From JAQWQB01 sp047636995 (GTDB taxonomy: Bacteria; Bacteroidota; Bacteroidia; Flavobacteriales_D; Sanyastnellaceae): a DNA stretch of 18,720 nt. Location of the stretch: the NCBI GenBank assembly GCA_047636995.1, contig JBLIGQ010000052.1:1-18720 (forward strand). The letters run 5' to 3'. Positions 7,703-17,111 of the stretch are shown piece by piece (position 1 is the stretch's first letter; each line of letters opens with the position of its first letter). A program made the position numbers and the translations under genes. The notes below the pieces were generated by a model. It did not search any database. It saw only the letters and a program-made list of their open reading frames with translations, and was not told the origin of the DNA.

Positions 7703-7718
7703 GGAAGCGGCTCTTTTT
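7686..7718 (-). terminator. Terminator of the first T9SS gene (7736-9640)
   Basis: Arms AGCCGCT (7691-7697) and AGCGGCT (7706-7712) enclose an 8-nt loop, with runs of T on both sides, so it could act in either direction. It lies 18 bp past the TAG of the 7736-9640 gene. Confidence 0.85.
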
Positions 7719-7735
7719 GTCTTTATTTATTTCTT

Positions 7736-9640
7736 CTAGTGGCTCACTACAATCATTTTATTTTGCTTCACCCCATTAACATCGAGGCTTACTATGTACC
7801 AACCATTTTCAAGTTGTGCAGTAGAAAGTTCTTTTACATGGTTTCCGATAGCGAGGTTACCAAAGTTTTTAGTCTGAACCACTTTCCCAAGGGGATCATA
7901 CACTACTAATTTCGTCTCCTGTGCCAATGCGATATTGAATTCCAATTTAACAGAGACATCAGCTGGGTTGGGGTAGGCCATGAAAGTTGGCGCCTGAATT
8001 ATTTCTTCTTCTACTGTTACCACAGGACCGAAATTCATTCGAATCATTGGCGTTCTAATCAGATAAAACCATGAATTCGGATAGAAACGCACCATTGACG
8101 TGAGAATCGGTGAATCTCCACTTATTGGGAAAAACACCTCACTAGGACCATCAACCGATCCCACCACAACTAGGTATACTGAATCTTTGTCTAGCGCAAC
8201 TGGTTCAGTAAAGGGGATACTCATAAAGTTGTTGTCTCCTGTATTATTGTATGCATAATCAGTGACACCAAACTCTTCTGAGGTAGCAATTTCAGATGAG
8301 GTAATCGATCCTGAAGTAGAAAGCTTCAAAATCTTTGCATAAATGGTCGCGTCTGGGTTCGTTCCTGCTCCAATGCCGACACTCACTGAATGAACAGCTT
8401 GATTTTCAGCGGTGATCACAAAGAAGTTTCCTACTTCGTATTGCGAACCTGCAAAGAATTGATCTGGAACATAAATACCCTCTGTTTCAAGCAAGTCACG
8501 TGCATAAACTACATCTGTCACTTCAAAGTCTAGCAGCGCCTTATTGTTATCAGGAGAGGTATCTTCTTGATCCTGCTTCACCTCGAAATGTGCCGTGTAC
8601 GGCGCAACATCCAGCGGCAATTGAAAATCTGGAGTAAAGAAGTCATAAAAATCATCTGAGGACATGTCAATTGGCACGTTCGACGTGCCAGAATATACGG
8701 TGTCCATGGTCAGCTCGTTCCTCAGATGTGATTCCAAAAAGCAGTTGGTTAAATCTTCCGCGCCCCAATTATTGACATCGGTGTTAAATTTAATAACTGG
8801 TTCCATTTCAACCGGATAAAGACTGTATTCCATGAATTCGTATCCTGTTTCATGTCCCTGGTCTAGCAGGTTAAAATCACCATACGTAACAAAGTCAATT
8901 GTGTTGTTGAACTCTTCTAGTTCGAAGAGCACGAAGTCATCGAGCATCCAGAAATAGTAGTTTCCATCAAAAGAAATTTGGAAACGCACATCTGCTTGTC
9001 CGGCAAGTTCTGATGAGACATTCAGTCTGTCTAAACGATCAATTTCGCTTACCCCTGAATTCAATGGCACGTCATTGATCCACAGGTCCATCCATTCACC
9101 CTCATCAAGGCTGTACTTCACAGACGTAGTTGCTTCAAAGTTTTTACAATACTGATTAAAACTGAGCCCAACGCGCTCAAATCCAGTAAGATCAATACTT
9201 GACGTGGTCAGCGTGGCTACGTGCGGCCCCGGAGCTGGGCCCTGACCAAAAGAACCACAAGGACCGATATTGTCATCCCAATAGTTCGAGTCAAAGATGA
9301 TGAAACCATTGTCAGCAGTTTCTGACTGTATTGGCGGGCCAAACAGATTTCCTATCGCAACGCAAGAACCTCTTGTTCCGACATCGTTAGAGGGATTAGT
9401 AGAAGGACCTCTATATTCCCAGACACCTCCTGTAGGGTCTGATTCCATTATCCAATCAGCGGGAATTCCATTTTCGAAATCCTCAGACCAAATCACGAGT
9501 TCACGCACACCCAAGTTTCCTGAATGTGGATCTCTAGCATTCAAATAAACTCCTGGAGCAGGTTCAATCACCTGTTGTTGCGACCAACCACTTAGCGAAA
9601 AAAGGAGGATGAGGAGCATTGTAGGGCAAAATACTTTCAT
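7736..9640 (-). CDS. T9SS cargo protein with adhesin-like (choice-of-anchor J type) domain
   Basis: A 634-aa secreted protein. The signal peptide MKVFCPTMLLILLFSLSGWS precedes QQQ. Residues about 48-245 form a MAM/cleaved-adhesin-like jelly roll: 'WSEDFENGIPADW' at the start, 'ADNGFIIFDS' in the middle and 'YYFWMLDDFVLFE' at the end. A CARDB-like segment (about 260-370) and a further beta-rich domain (about 380-540) follow. The last ~80 residues are a T9SS type A sorting domain ('AYPNPADVSVKLEF', '...VYDPLGKVV...', '...GWYIVSLDVNG...KMIV'), which is cleaved after passage through the outer-membrane type IX system. No catalytic residues are evident. It is one of three tandem paralogs and has its own terminator. 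Adhesion or matrix binding is inference. Confidence 0.9.
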   Translation of the reverse strand: MKVFCPTMLLILLFSLSGWSQQQVIEPAPGVYLNARDPHSGNLGVRELVIWSEDFENGIPADWIMESDPTGGVWEYRGPSTNPSNDVGTRGSCVAIGNLFGPPIQSETADNGFIIFDSNYWDDNIGPCGSFGQGPAPGPHVATLTTSSIDLTGFERVGLSFNQYCKNFEATTSVKYSLDEGEWMDLWINDVPLNSGVSEIDRLDRLNVSSELAGQADVRFQISFDGNYYFWMLDDFVLFELEEFNNTIDFVTYGDFNLLDQGHETGYEFMEYSLYPVEMEPVIKFNTDVNNWGAEDLTNCFLESHLRNELTMDTVYSGTSNVPIDMSSDDFYDFFTPDFQLPLDVAPYTAHFEVKQDQEDTSPDNNKALLDFEVTDVVYARDLLETEGIYVPDQFFAGSQYEVGNFFVITAENQAVHSVSVGIGAGTNPDATIYAKILKLSTSGSITSSEIATSEEFGVTDYAYNNTGDNNFMSIPFTEPVALDKDSVYLVVVGSVDGPSEVFFPISGDSPILTSMVRFYPNSWFYLIRTPMIRMNFGPVVTVEEEIIQAPTFMAYPNPADVSVKLEFNIALAQETKLVVYDPLGKVVQTKNFGNLAIGNHVKELSTAQLENGWYIVSLDVNGVKQNKMIVVSH

Positions 9641-9709
9641 TAGAGAAATATTACATGGTTATGGGCGAAGATATAGACGCAATGTTACTTTATCCTACGG
9701 GAAATAGCC

Positions 9710-9738
9710 GAAAATTATGTCAGAAATTTCCTACACTA
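9710..9738 (-). promoter_or_regulatory. Weak promoter candidate for the 7736-9640 gene
   Basis: In minus-strand sense, TTAG, 18 nt, then TAATTTTC (9717-9710) deviates by about one base in each box from the Bacteroidota consensus and would give a leader of roughly 60 nt. The rest of the 9641-9791 gap is AT-rich and holds a 10-bp palindrome TAACATGTTA at 9737-9746; I see no small gene. Confidence 0.3.
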
Positions 9739-9791
9739 ACATGTTAATAAACAATGATTTCGCCATAAAAATTGTGAAAATCATAGAAAAC

Positions 9792-9826
9792 AAAAAAGGC
9801 CTGAGGAATACCTCAGGCCTTTTAAT
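9792..9826 (-). terminator. Terminator of the second T9SS gene (9846-11873)
   Basis: Perfect 13-bp arms AAAAGGCCTGAGG (9794-9806) and CCTCAGGCCTTTT (9811-9823) with a 4-nt loop. In minus-strand sense it ends in a T run. It starts about 20 bp after the stop of the 9846-11873 gene. Confidence 0.9.
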
Positions 9827-9845
9827 GTATGAGATTAGAACTGGA

Positions 9846-11873
9846 TTAGTTCACAATCATTTTCTTTGTTAGACGAAGACCATCAACAATAAAAGTATAA
9901 GTATACATACCTGCATTGTAGCTGTTCACGTCAAGTGTAATACGTGTTTCTCCACTAGGAAGTTGACCCATTTCACGTGTTTCAATTAGACGACCTGCAA
10001 GATCGCGCACTTCAAAAGCAACAGTGCGACTAGAAACAAGAAACAACTCAATCATCGTTGTGTTGTTCGCAGGGTTAGGGATGTTCTGCTTAACATCAAC
10101 ACCGTTAAGGTTAGCTAATTCATCAATTCCAACACGTTCACTTGTGATCAAACGAATCGCAGGAGAAGAGGGATCGCCGAACCAGATGAAGTCACCTGCA
10201 CCTGATTGCTGTAAAATACCACTTGAGTTATCGGTATCACTTCCAGAAACACCCACTACTGTAAGCTCCAACTCTGATTCGAAATCATTAACGATTCCCA
10301 CAAAGTGAAATACATCATCATCAAAACCATTCGAAGGGCTAGATAATTGCATTTCAATAGGCTCTTCAAAAGCGAAGTAAACAAATTCAGCATCTGCGTT
10401 TGCAGAAGGCACCCATTCCGGAACAGTGTTATGGAAAGCAGCTTCAAAGTTTGCATCATTCAATGCAACTCCTGGCTCCAATGTATAGAAACGCAATTCG
10501 AACTCTACGAAATCACCCGCATCGTTTGCTGTGTTCTCACCAAATGCAACAAGTGCACCGTAAGCCATTGTTCCTTCGTTTTGAGCTAGGTAGTAGTTTC
10601 CATAACCAGTTGGTTGGAAAGCATCACCTGCATCAGTATCACGCGGACGGAACTCAGTATCCCAGTTTTCGTTTGTTTCGTGTGCAAACTCATCAGCATT
10701 GTAAGTGATGTCTCTAGAACGCACATTGCTATCTTCGAACTCATCTACTTCATCAGAAGTAATTGTTGCACGAACAGTAAATGTAGCTTCTGCAGAAGGA
10801 ACAAATCCAGTTTCAAGGTATACAGTATCTTGAGCTTGTGAAGGACAAGTCAAAGAGTTAGCTGCAGAAAGATAAGTGATAGGTGCTGTAGAAACAGTAG
10901 CAACAATCGCATCATCAGCATCCAAAACATCTACTGTAATAACAACGTTAGTTTGATCAGCAAAACCTACGTTCTTATAGATTACACCAGAGACCAATCC
11001 ACCGTCTGCAGCAGAACTTGCCTGATCTAAAGGAAGGCTTACATACTCAAAGTAGTTGAAAATATCACCTGTTGAAACTTGAGCAATCTCAAGGTCGTTC
11101 TCAACTTCCAGTGAGCTGATAACGATGTCATCAATTCCCCAGTAATAGTGAGAATAACTATTTCCTACAAGTGGGTTCTGAAGGTAAGAGAAACGGATCA
11201 TTACTTCTTCCTGACCTGCAGCAGCACAAGAAATATCTACTGAAGTAGGAAGTGGGTTTGCAGATGCATCATTTGCAGACTCAATGAAATCTCCGTGACC
11301 AGGGAAAGTCAACCAAGAAGCTCCTGCATCATTCGACACTTCCAAGAAAACTGGAGCAAAGTCGAAACAGCAGTAGCGGAAGTATTGCTCCCATTCAACG
11401 GTTACTGATTCCAATCCTGACATGTCCATCATAGGAGAGGTCAAGAAACCTTCTACGTCTTCAACACCATCTTCAACTGGAGTGTTGTAAGCATCGGCGT
11501 CAAAGATCACCCAGCCATTGTCAGCAGTAGTAGATTGCAAAGCACCAATGTTGGTAGAAAACTCTCCAGCAGGACTTCCGGCGTCAGCCATCATCCAGAT
11601 TGTGTTGCCTCCTGAATCTTCGATGTTCCAAGCACCATCAATTTCATTGTTTCCTGCTAAACCATTTGCAAAATCCTCCGTGAAGAAAACAACTCTTTCA
11701 CCAGAATGTAAGTTCTGAGCTTTTAGGTCATTTCCTTTACGAATAGCGCGAGCCGCTTCTTCGGGAGTTGCTGCTTCATAAGTAGCATTAAAATCATGCT
11801 GTTTTTGTGCGCGCTGGGCAGACACAGCTGTCACCATAAGCATTGCACCGAGTACTACGTAAAATTTCTTCAT
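9846..11873 (-). CDS. T9SS cargo protein with adhesin-like domain, second paralog
   Basis: A 675-aa secreted protein starting MKKFYVVLGAMLMVTAVSAQ (signal peptide). The N-terminal jelly roll (about 60-255) shows 'FFTEDFANG', 'TTADNGWVIFDAD' and 'HYYWGIDDIVIS', matching the same landmarks in both neighbours. A CARDB-like segment follows (about 270-395, including 'FEYVSLPLDQASS' and 'NVGFADQTNVVITVDV'). A third beta-rich region (about 400-590) contains many Asp/Asn. The final ~80 residues form a T9SS type A sorting domain ('NIPNPANNTTMIEL', 'VRDLAGRLIETREMG', 'GMYTYTFIVDG', ending KKMIVN). It has many acidic residues, as is common in secreted marine proteins. There is no recognisable enzyme motif. 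It has its own promoter and terminator. Confidence 0.9.
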   Translation of the reverse strand: MKKFYVVLGAMLMVTAVSAQRAQKQHDFNATYEAATPEEAARAIRKGNDLKAQNLHSGERVVFFTEDFANGLAGNNEIDGAWNIEDSGGNTIWMMADAGSPAGEFSTNIGALQSTTADNGWVIFDADAYNTPVEDGVEDVEGFLTSPMMDMSGLESVTVEWEQYFRYCCFDFAPVFLEVSNDAGASWLTFPGHGDFIESANDASANPLPTSVDISCAAAGQEEVMIRFSYLQNPLVGNSYSHYYWGIDDIVISSLEVENDLEIAQVSTGDIFNYFEYVSLPLDQASSAADGGLVSGVIYKNVGFADQTNVVITVDVLDADDAIVATVSTAPITYLSAANSLTCPSQAQDTVYLETGFVPSAEATFTVRATITSDEVDEFEDSNVRSRDITYNADEFAHETNENWDTEFRPRDTDAGDAFQPTGYGNYYLAQNEGTMAYGALVAFGENTANDAGDFVEFELRFYTLEPGVALNDANFEAAFHNTVPEWVPSANADAEFVYFAFEEPIEMQLSSPSNGFDDDVFHFVGIVNDFESELELTVVGVSGSDTDNSSGILQQSGAGDFIWFGDPSSPAIRLITSERVGIDELANLNGVDVKQNIPNPANNTTMIELFLVSSRTVAFEVRDLAGRLIETREMGQLPSGETRITLDVNSYNAGMYTYTFIVDGLRLTKKMIVN

Positions 11874-11902
11874 TTCTTACACATTTTGAGTGTGTTAAAT
11901 TA

Positions 11903-11934
11903 CAAAATTAAGACACTACTGACAAAGGATAAAG
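11903..11934 (-). promoter_or_regulatory. Promoter of the 9846-11873 gene
   Basis: In minus-strand sense TAATTTTG (11910-11903) is an exact -7 match. A TTTA lies 19 nt upstream as an imperfect -33. The leader would be about 25 nt. The remainder of the 11874-12039 gap shows nothing else I can name. Confidence 0.5.
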
Positions 11935-12039
11935 TCGAGAAATGACTGTTTATTGATTCATTTTGTTCCTATTATTCGAATCCAGTCAGAATAAGAAAGC
12001 ATTAATGGCCAGTGAGTTCATCAACAAAGGACCTCAAAG

Positions 12040-12073
12040 AAAAAGGGGCCTCCCTTGCGGAAAGCCCCTTTCT
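12040..12073 (-). terminator. Terminator of the third T9SS gene (12101-14020)
   Basis: Arms AAAGGGGC (12042-12049) and GCCCCTTT (12064-12071) with a 14-nt loop, ending in a T run in minus-strand sense. It lies about 30 bp past the stop of the 12101-14020 gene. Confidence 0.85.
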
Positions 12074-12100
12074 AATATATTTTGAGCGTGTGTGTAGTAA

Positions 12101-14020
12101 TTACTTCACCATCATTTTGCGAGTAGCTCTTTCTCCGCCAACAGTAACTGTGTACTGATACATACCTGCCTCAAGGTTTGCAACGTTGAAAGAGATTCTT
12201 TGACCACCAGCAGCCTGCTGTCCAAGGTCCATGAACTCAACACGCTTTCCTGTGATATCTGTTACTTCGAACGTAACGAAGTTAGACACCTCTAGGGTAT
12301 AGCGAATGTTTGTAAATGCATTAGCTGGATTTGGATTGTTCTGGAACAATTCAAAGTTTACAGTTGTATTTTCTGACACGTTATCAGGAGTTTGACCTGC
12401 ATTTGGATCAAGGTTGAAACGTACCATTGGCACTTCTGTAGTGAAGTAGTTGTCAATAGCTGATCCGAAATCACCATATACAAAAGCAGTCTGAGGCTCA
12501 ATGTCTTTTGACTCACCAATTTGAAGGCTTGAACCACCATAGTGCTCAAAAGCAGCAACATATCCTTCGCCAGCTAGAACATCAAATGGATCATCAAGAA
12601 GCATTGTATACCACGTAACATCGTTGTCATCAGTAGTTGCATTCAAAAATGCTGGATTCAATTCCGCTTCATCAGAAGAAACAATGTAGTCATCCAATGT
12701 TTCGAAATCCATTACGTGAGCAATGATCGGTGTTTGAGGATCAGACCCTTCCATGATTGCTACATCAATAGCGTAAATAGTTACATCAGCAGCAAACTGG
12801 TAAAGAACCTTGGCTACGAAAGCATCAGCACCATCAAAAGGAAATACACCAGAGAAGACATCATTATCTACACCGTAGCTGTATTCAGTTACATTGAAAG
12901 ACTGAGTTGCAATGTTGTTTTCTGGTGACTCATCTTCTTGATCAGAAACAAGTGCGTAATCAACAATATATTCTCCAACAACTCCAGGAATGACATATCC
13001 AGCAGCGCGTAGTGTATCTGTTGCTAAGTATAGAAGATCCATTGCATCAGAAGAGGCAGCGTCTTCGCCGTTCACTTGAACGCCCAATGTTAGGTTAGTC
13101 TGATCATTTATACCCAAGTTGCGCACTTTAGATGCGAACTGAATCTCTGTAGCTTGAGACAAAGGGAAATTGCTGTACTCATACATTCCAGTTCCGATGT
13201 AATCAGTCCATGTCAAGTAGCTATCAATACGTACATCATTATTAGGTGTATCATAAAGAACTACGTCATCAACCATCCAAGCGTAACCCCAAGTACCTTT
13301 CCAACGGAAACGCAAGTACACTGTTGCTTGACCACCTGCAGCAGAGGTAAGATCAAAAATGTGCTCAGTTGGGTTGTTTACCACATCTTGAGTAGACATT
13401 TCTGGAAACAACTCCCAGCGTGCCTGAACAGATCCGTCTCCGTCACCGAAATCAACGAAACCATCTGCTACTTCAAATGTTTCAAGGTCTGGCCATGTTG
13501 TACCATCTCTAGAAACTTCTACGAGACAATACTCATTTCCATCTGAAGAACCGTTATCCCACATGCGATAGAATGACTGCATAGAGATCGAAACAAATGG
13601 GTGATCAGTACAATCAATCGCATCTGCTGATTGGAACCAACTGTTCTCAACTCCGTCAAATCCTTCCTCTCCACCGTACTCATCAGAATCAATCATCATG
13701 AATCCGTTGTCTGCCGAAGGTGAGTTAATTGCATCAATCGCAGCAGGTCCATCAGGCTGAATGCCAGTCCCACACTCGAAGAACAAGTCAGAAACGAATT
13801 GTGTCAAACCGTTCTCAAAAGCGTTATCGATTACCCAATCATCGCAGTTTGAGAAATCATTTGTATAAAAATCAATTCTGTTTGTGTTCACAGTGGCTGA
13901 ACCATCTTGTGCACGACGAGTTTCTTTCTGCTTATTCTTTACTAGTGGCTGGTAGCTTTGTCCGAAAGCGGCAGCTGAAGCGAAAAGTGAAGCAAATGCT
14001 AATGCGTAAATCTTCTTCAT
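12101..14020 (-). CDS. T9SS cargo protein with adhesin-like domain, third paralog
   Basis: A 639-aa secreted protein starting MKKIYALAFASLFASAAAFGQ (signal peptide). The N-terminal jelly roll (about 50-260) carries 'FYTNDFSNCDDW', 'PSADNGFMMIDSD' and 'GYAWMVDDVVLYD', the same landmarks as the two paralogs downstream. A CARDB-like stretch (about 265-380) includes 'YSNFPLSQATEIQFASKVRNLG' and 'DQTNLTLGVQVNG', and ends with 'DQEDESPENNIATQSFNVT', which closely resembles the same position in the 7736-9640 protein. The C-terminal ~80 residues are a T9SS type A sorting domain ('NNPNPANAFTNIRYTL', 'VTDITGKRVEFMDLG', 'GMYQYTVTVGG', ending RKMMVK). It is highly acidic. Function beyond secretion and likely ligand or surface binding is unknown. 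Confidence 0.9.
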   Translation of the reverse strand: MKKIYALAFASLFASAAAFGQSYQPLVKNKQKETRRAQDGSATVNTNRIDFYTNDFSNCDDWVIDNAFENGLTQFVSDLFFECGTGIQPDGPAAIDAINSPSADNGFMMIDSDEYGGEEGFDGVENSWFQSADAIDCTDHPFVSISMQSFYRMWDNGSSDGNEYCLVEVSRDGTTWPDLETFEVADGFVDFGDGDGSVQARWELFPEMSTQDVVNNPTEHIFDLTSAAGGQATVYLRFRWKGTWGYAWMVDDVVLYDTPNNDVRIDSYLTWTDYIGTGMYEYSNFPLSQATEIQFASKVRNLGINDQTNLTLGVQVNGEDAASSDAMDLLYLATDTLRAAGYVIPGVVGEYIVDYALVSDQEDESPENNIATQSFNVTEYSYGVDNDVFSGVFPFDGADAFVAKVLYQFAADVTIYAIDVAIMEGSDPQTPIIAHVMDFETLDDYIVSSDEAELNPAFLNATTDDNDVTWYTMLLDDPFDVLAGEGYVAAFEHYGGSSLQIGESKDIEPQTAFVYGDFGSAIDNYFTTEVPMVRFNLDPNAGQTPDNVSENTTVNFELFQNNPNPANAFTNIRYTLEVSNFVTFEVTDITGKRVEFMDLGQQAAGGQRISFNVANLEAGMYQYTVTVGGERATRKMMVK

Positions 14021-14070
14021 AATTACTGTATTTAGAAATATCCGTGAATTGAACTTTTAATCAAGCGCCC

Positions 14071-14102
14071 CAAATATATGAATCTTTAACGTTAGCTTAA
14101 TA
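14071..14102 (-). promoter_or_regulatory. Promoter of the 12101-14020 gene
   Basis: In minus-strand sense TATATTTG (14078-14071) matches the Bacteroidota -7 box exactly; the -33 region (TTAA, 18 nt upstream) is poor. The leader would be about 45 nt. The rest of the 14021-14175 gap is AT-rich with no visible gene. Confidence 0.45.
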
Positions 14103-14175
14103 GTACAACCCAACTACATTTAAATTATCCTGTACCCTAATATGTACAAATTTAATTTTTCCTGAGTATTGGGAA

Positions 14176-14206
14176 GCAAAAAGCACTGGAAAACCAGTGC
14201 TTTTAC
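14176..14206 (-). terminator. Terminator of gcvP
   Basis: Perfect 11-bp arms AAAAGCACTGG (14179-14189) and CCAGTGCTTTT (14194-14204) around a 4-nt loop, with a T run in minus-strand sense. It starts about 20 bp after the gcvP stop. Confidence 0.9.
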
Positions 14207-14227
14207 TTTAATCTTGTTCAACTAGAG

Positions 14228-17083
14228 CTATGCGTGCTCGAGGTATTCTTCCATAGGCGGACAAGTACAAATTAGATTTCGATCTCCAAAAGCATTGTCT
14301 ACTCGACTAACACTTACCCAAAATTTCCATTGACGAAGATTCTCTACTGGATAGGCCGCTTTCTCCCTACTATAGGTATGCAACCAGTTTGATGAAATCA
14401 TTTCCTCAGCAGTGTGTGGCGCCATTTTCAAGACGTTGTCTTCGGCGTCAGCCTCACCTCGCTCAATCTCTGCAATTTCTTCTCTGATCGAAAGCATTGC
14501 TTCACAGAAGCGGTCTAATTCTTTCACACTTTCACTTTCGGTTGGTTCAATCATTAAAGTTCCAGCAACGGGGAAAGACACTGTAGGCGCGTGAAAACCG
14601 TAATCGATCAATCGCTTTGCAATGTCTGCTACCTCTACACCTACTTTCTTAAATGAACGGCAATCAATGATCATCTCATGAGCGCATGTCCCGTTTTCAC
14701 CCTTGTACAGCACATCATACGCCCCTTCGATGCGTTTCTTAATGTAATTGGCATTCAGAATAGCCAACTTTGTGCTGTCTGTCAAACCTTCTGAACCTAG
14801 CAAACAGATGTAACCATATGAGATCAGTAAAATGAGTGCACTGCCCCATGGAGCTGAAGAAACAGCGTTAATCGCTTGGTCTCCGCCGGTTGCAATTACA
14901 GGATTCCCTGGTAAAAAGGGAACAAGTTTTTCAACCACCCCAATTGGCCCCATACCTGGCCCGCCACCTCCGTGAGGAATAGCAAATGTTTTGTGCAAGT
15001 TCAAGTGACAAACATCAGCTCCTATGTTTCCAGGGTTGGTAAGTCCAACCTGTGCGTTCATATTCGCTCCATCCATGTAAACCAATCCGCCATTGTCATG
15101 AACTATAGACGTAATGTCTTTAATGGCTTCTTCAAAAACACCGTGAGTAGAAGGGTAGGTAACCATTAAGGCACCTAAGTTCTCTTTATGTCGCTCTGCT
15201 TTTTCTTGCAAGTCAACCACATCAATATTTCCATCTTCATCACTTTTTACAGCTACCACTTTCATCCCTGCCATAACGGCACTGGCCGGATTTGTGCCGT
15301 GGGCAGACAATGGGATCAAACAAATATTTCTATTTGATTCTCCTTTCGACTCATGGTAAGCTCGAATGACTAACAACCCCGTATACTCCCCTTGAGCTCC
15401 ACTGTTAGGTTGAAGTGAAACATCAGCAAAACCAGTAATCTCAGAAAGATCTTCGGCTAATTTAGAAAGCATTTCATGGTATCCCTTTGCCTGTTCAACT
15501 GGCGCAAACGGATGAATCTCTGAAAATTCTGGCCAAGTTAATGGCAAGAGCTCAGTGGCTGCATTTAATTTCATGGTACACGAACCAAGTGGAATCATTG
15601 CATGCGTCAACGACAAGTCTTTATTCTCAAGTCGCTTCAAATAGCGCATCATCTCCGTTTCACTGTGGTACGAATTGAAGGAAGGATGCGTTAAATAGGC
15701 ACTTTTTCGCACTAAAATTTCAGGAGTTCCTTTATCATCAGAGAATTGATTGTTTCCTCTTTTAATTCCAAAAACACCTAGTAAGTCGGTCAATGAATCG
15801 AGGTCATCTACTTCACTTAAGCTGATTCCAATATGGTTTCCATCTTCCAGATAGCGAAGGTTCACTTGTGCTTTGTTGGCTGCAGCCTTTATTTCTTCTA
15901 CTTTTCCTGTTACATCAACAAGGAGGGTGTCAAAGAAGTGCTCATTTTTTTGTGTGAATCCATTCTTTGTCAACAGTCCACTGACCATTCTAGCCTTGCG
16001 GTGGATGTTTTCAGAAATAAACCGGATTCCAACTGGGCCGTGGTAAACAGCATACATAGAAGCCATAACGGCCAACAATGCTTGGGCAGTACAAATATTT
16101 GAAGTTGCTTTATCTCTTCGAATGTGTTGCTCTCTTGTTTGCAACGCCATTCGCATTCCAACTTTTCCTCTTCTGTCTTTTGAAACACCGATGATTCTCC
16201 CTGGAATGTGACGTTTAAAATCTTCAGTTGTTGCGAAGAACGCAGCATGTGGCCCACCATAACCCATAGGCACACCGAAGCGCTGAGAATTACCTAAAAC
16301 AACATCTGCTCCCCATTCTCCAGGAGGTGTGATTAAGGCCAAAGCGGCAAGATCACTTGCAACAGCAACAGGAATCCCTTCTTCCTTTGCGGAAGAAGTT
16401 AAACCAGAATAATCTTCAATGGAACCAACACCGTTTGGATACTGGAGCAAACAGCCAAACACATCTTCCGTTAAGTCAAAGTTCTTCCAAGACTTAACAT
16501 CTACAATAACATCGAGGTGTGACGCTCTTGTTTGAATGACCGCTAAGGTCTGAGGAAAAATATTTTCATCTACCAAGAAACGAAGGGCATTTGCTTTGAC
16601 TTTCGCTCGAGATCTTGTGTTCAAGAACATCAACATAGCCTCTGCCGCAGATGTTCCTTCATCAAGAAGAGACGCATTTGCGATGGGCATTGCTGTTAAA
16701 TCTGAAACCATGGTTTGGAAGTTTAAAAGCGCTTCCAATCTACCCTGTGCAATTTCAGCTTGATAGGGCGTGTAGGCCGTATACCATCCTGGATTTTCAA
16801 GCACATTTCTTTGGATTACCGCAGGAACACCTGTTGGGTAATACCCCATTCCGAGGTATGTTTTGAAAATCTCATTCTTAGCCGCAAGTCCTTTCAAGTG
16901 CTTCAAATAACTCCTTTCTGTCATAGGAGCATCTAGCTTGAGCGGACGGTCCAGCCTAATTTGGGCTGGCACAGTTTGGTCAATGAGTTCGTCCAGAGTG
17001 TTTACTCCAGTTACGTTGAGCATGTGATTTAGCTCTTGTTGGCGCGGGCCAATGTGTCGCGATGCGAAGGTCCCCGTATTCAT
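14228..17083 (-). CDS. gcvP: Glycine dehydrogenase (decarboxylating), P-protein
   Basis: A 951-aa PLP enzyme of the glycine cleavage system (EC 1.4.4.2). It decarboxylates glycine and passes the aminomethyl group to the lipoyl arm of GcvH. The N-terminus has the family signature 'FASRHIGP', followed by 'YLGMGYYPTGVPAVIQRNVLENPGWYTAYTPYQ'-type sequence near 76-108. The second half carries 'HAMIPLGSCTMKLN' (494-507) and the PLP lysine K698 in 'NLHKTFAIPHGGGGPG'. Length fits the single-chain form, in which the two subunits of the split type are fused. It is a stand-alone gene here: gcvT and gcvH are absent and it has its own promoter and terminator. The ATG at 17081-17083 gives the expected start. 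Confidence 0.98.
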   Translation of the reverse strand: MNTGTFASRHIGPRQQELNHMLNVTGVNTLDELIDQTVPAQIRLDRPLKLDAPMTERSYLKHLKGLAAKNEIFKTYLGMGYYPTGVPAVIQRNVLENPGWYTAYTPYQAEIAQGRLEALLNFQTMVSDLTAMPIANASLLDEGTSAAEAMLMFLNTRSRAKVKANALRFLVDENIFPQTLAVIQTRASHLDVIVDVKSWKNFDLTEDVFGCLLQYPNGVGSIEDYSGLTSSAKEEGIPVAVASDLAALALITPPGEWGADVVLGNSQRFGVPMGYGGPHAAFFATTEDFKRHIPGRIIGVSKDRRGKVGMRMALQTREQHIRRDKATSNICTAQALLAVMASMYAVYHGPVGIRFISENIHRKARMVSGLLTKNGFTQKNEHFFDTLLVDVTGKVEEIKAAANKAQVNLRYLEDGNHIGISLSEVDDLDSLTDLLGVFGIKRGNNQFSDDKGTPEILVRKSAYLTHPSFNSYHSETEMMRYLKRLENKDLSLTHAMIPLGSCTMKLNAATELLPLTWPEFSEIHPFAPVEQAKGYHEMLSKLAEDLSEITGFADVSLQPNSGAQGEYTGLLVIRAYHESKGESNRNICLIPLSAHGTNPASAVMAGMKVVAVKSDEDGNIDVVDLQEKAERHKENLGALMVTYPSTHGVFEEAIKDITSIVHDNGGLVYMDGANMNAQVGLTNPGNIGADVCHLNLHKTFAIPHGGGGPGMGPIGVVEKLVPFLPGNPVIATGGDQAINAVSSAPWGSALILLISYGYICLLGSEGLTDSTKLAILNANYIKKRIEGAYDVLYKGENGTCAHEMIIDCRSFKKVGVEVADIAKRLIDYGFHAPTVSFPVAGTLMIEPTESESVKELDRFCEAMLSIREEIAEIERGEADAEDNVLKMAPHTAEEMISSNWLHTYSREKAAYPVENLRQWKFWVSVSRVDNAFGDRNLICTCPPMEEYLEHA

Positions 17084-17111
17084 GGGCTTTGTCTTAGGTT
17101 CTTAGCGTGGG

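Noticed and set aside
9737..9746. TAACATGTTA palindrome as an operator
   Set aside because: A 10-bp AT-rich palindrome is expected by chance and the nearby promoter is weak.
10024..10841. Overlapping plus-strand ORFs of 67-102 codons opposite the second T9SS gene
   Set aside because: The opposite strand has a full-length T9SS protein with signal peptide and sorting domain; these are shadows.
15970..16275. Minus-strand 101-aa ORF inside gcvP in another frame
   Set aside because: It lies wholly within the conserved gcvP frame and has no recognisable features.
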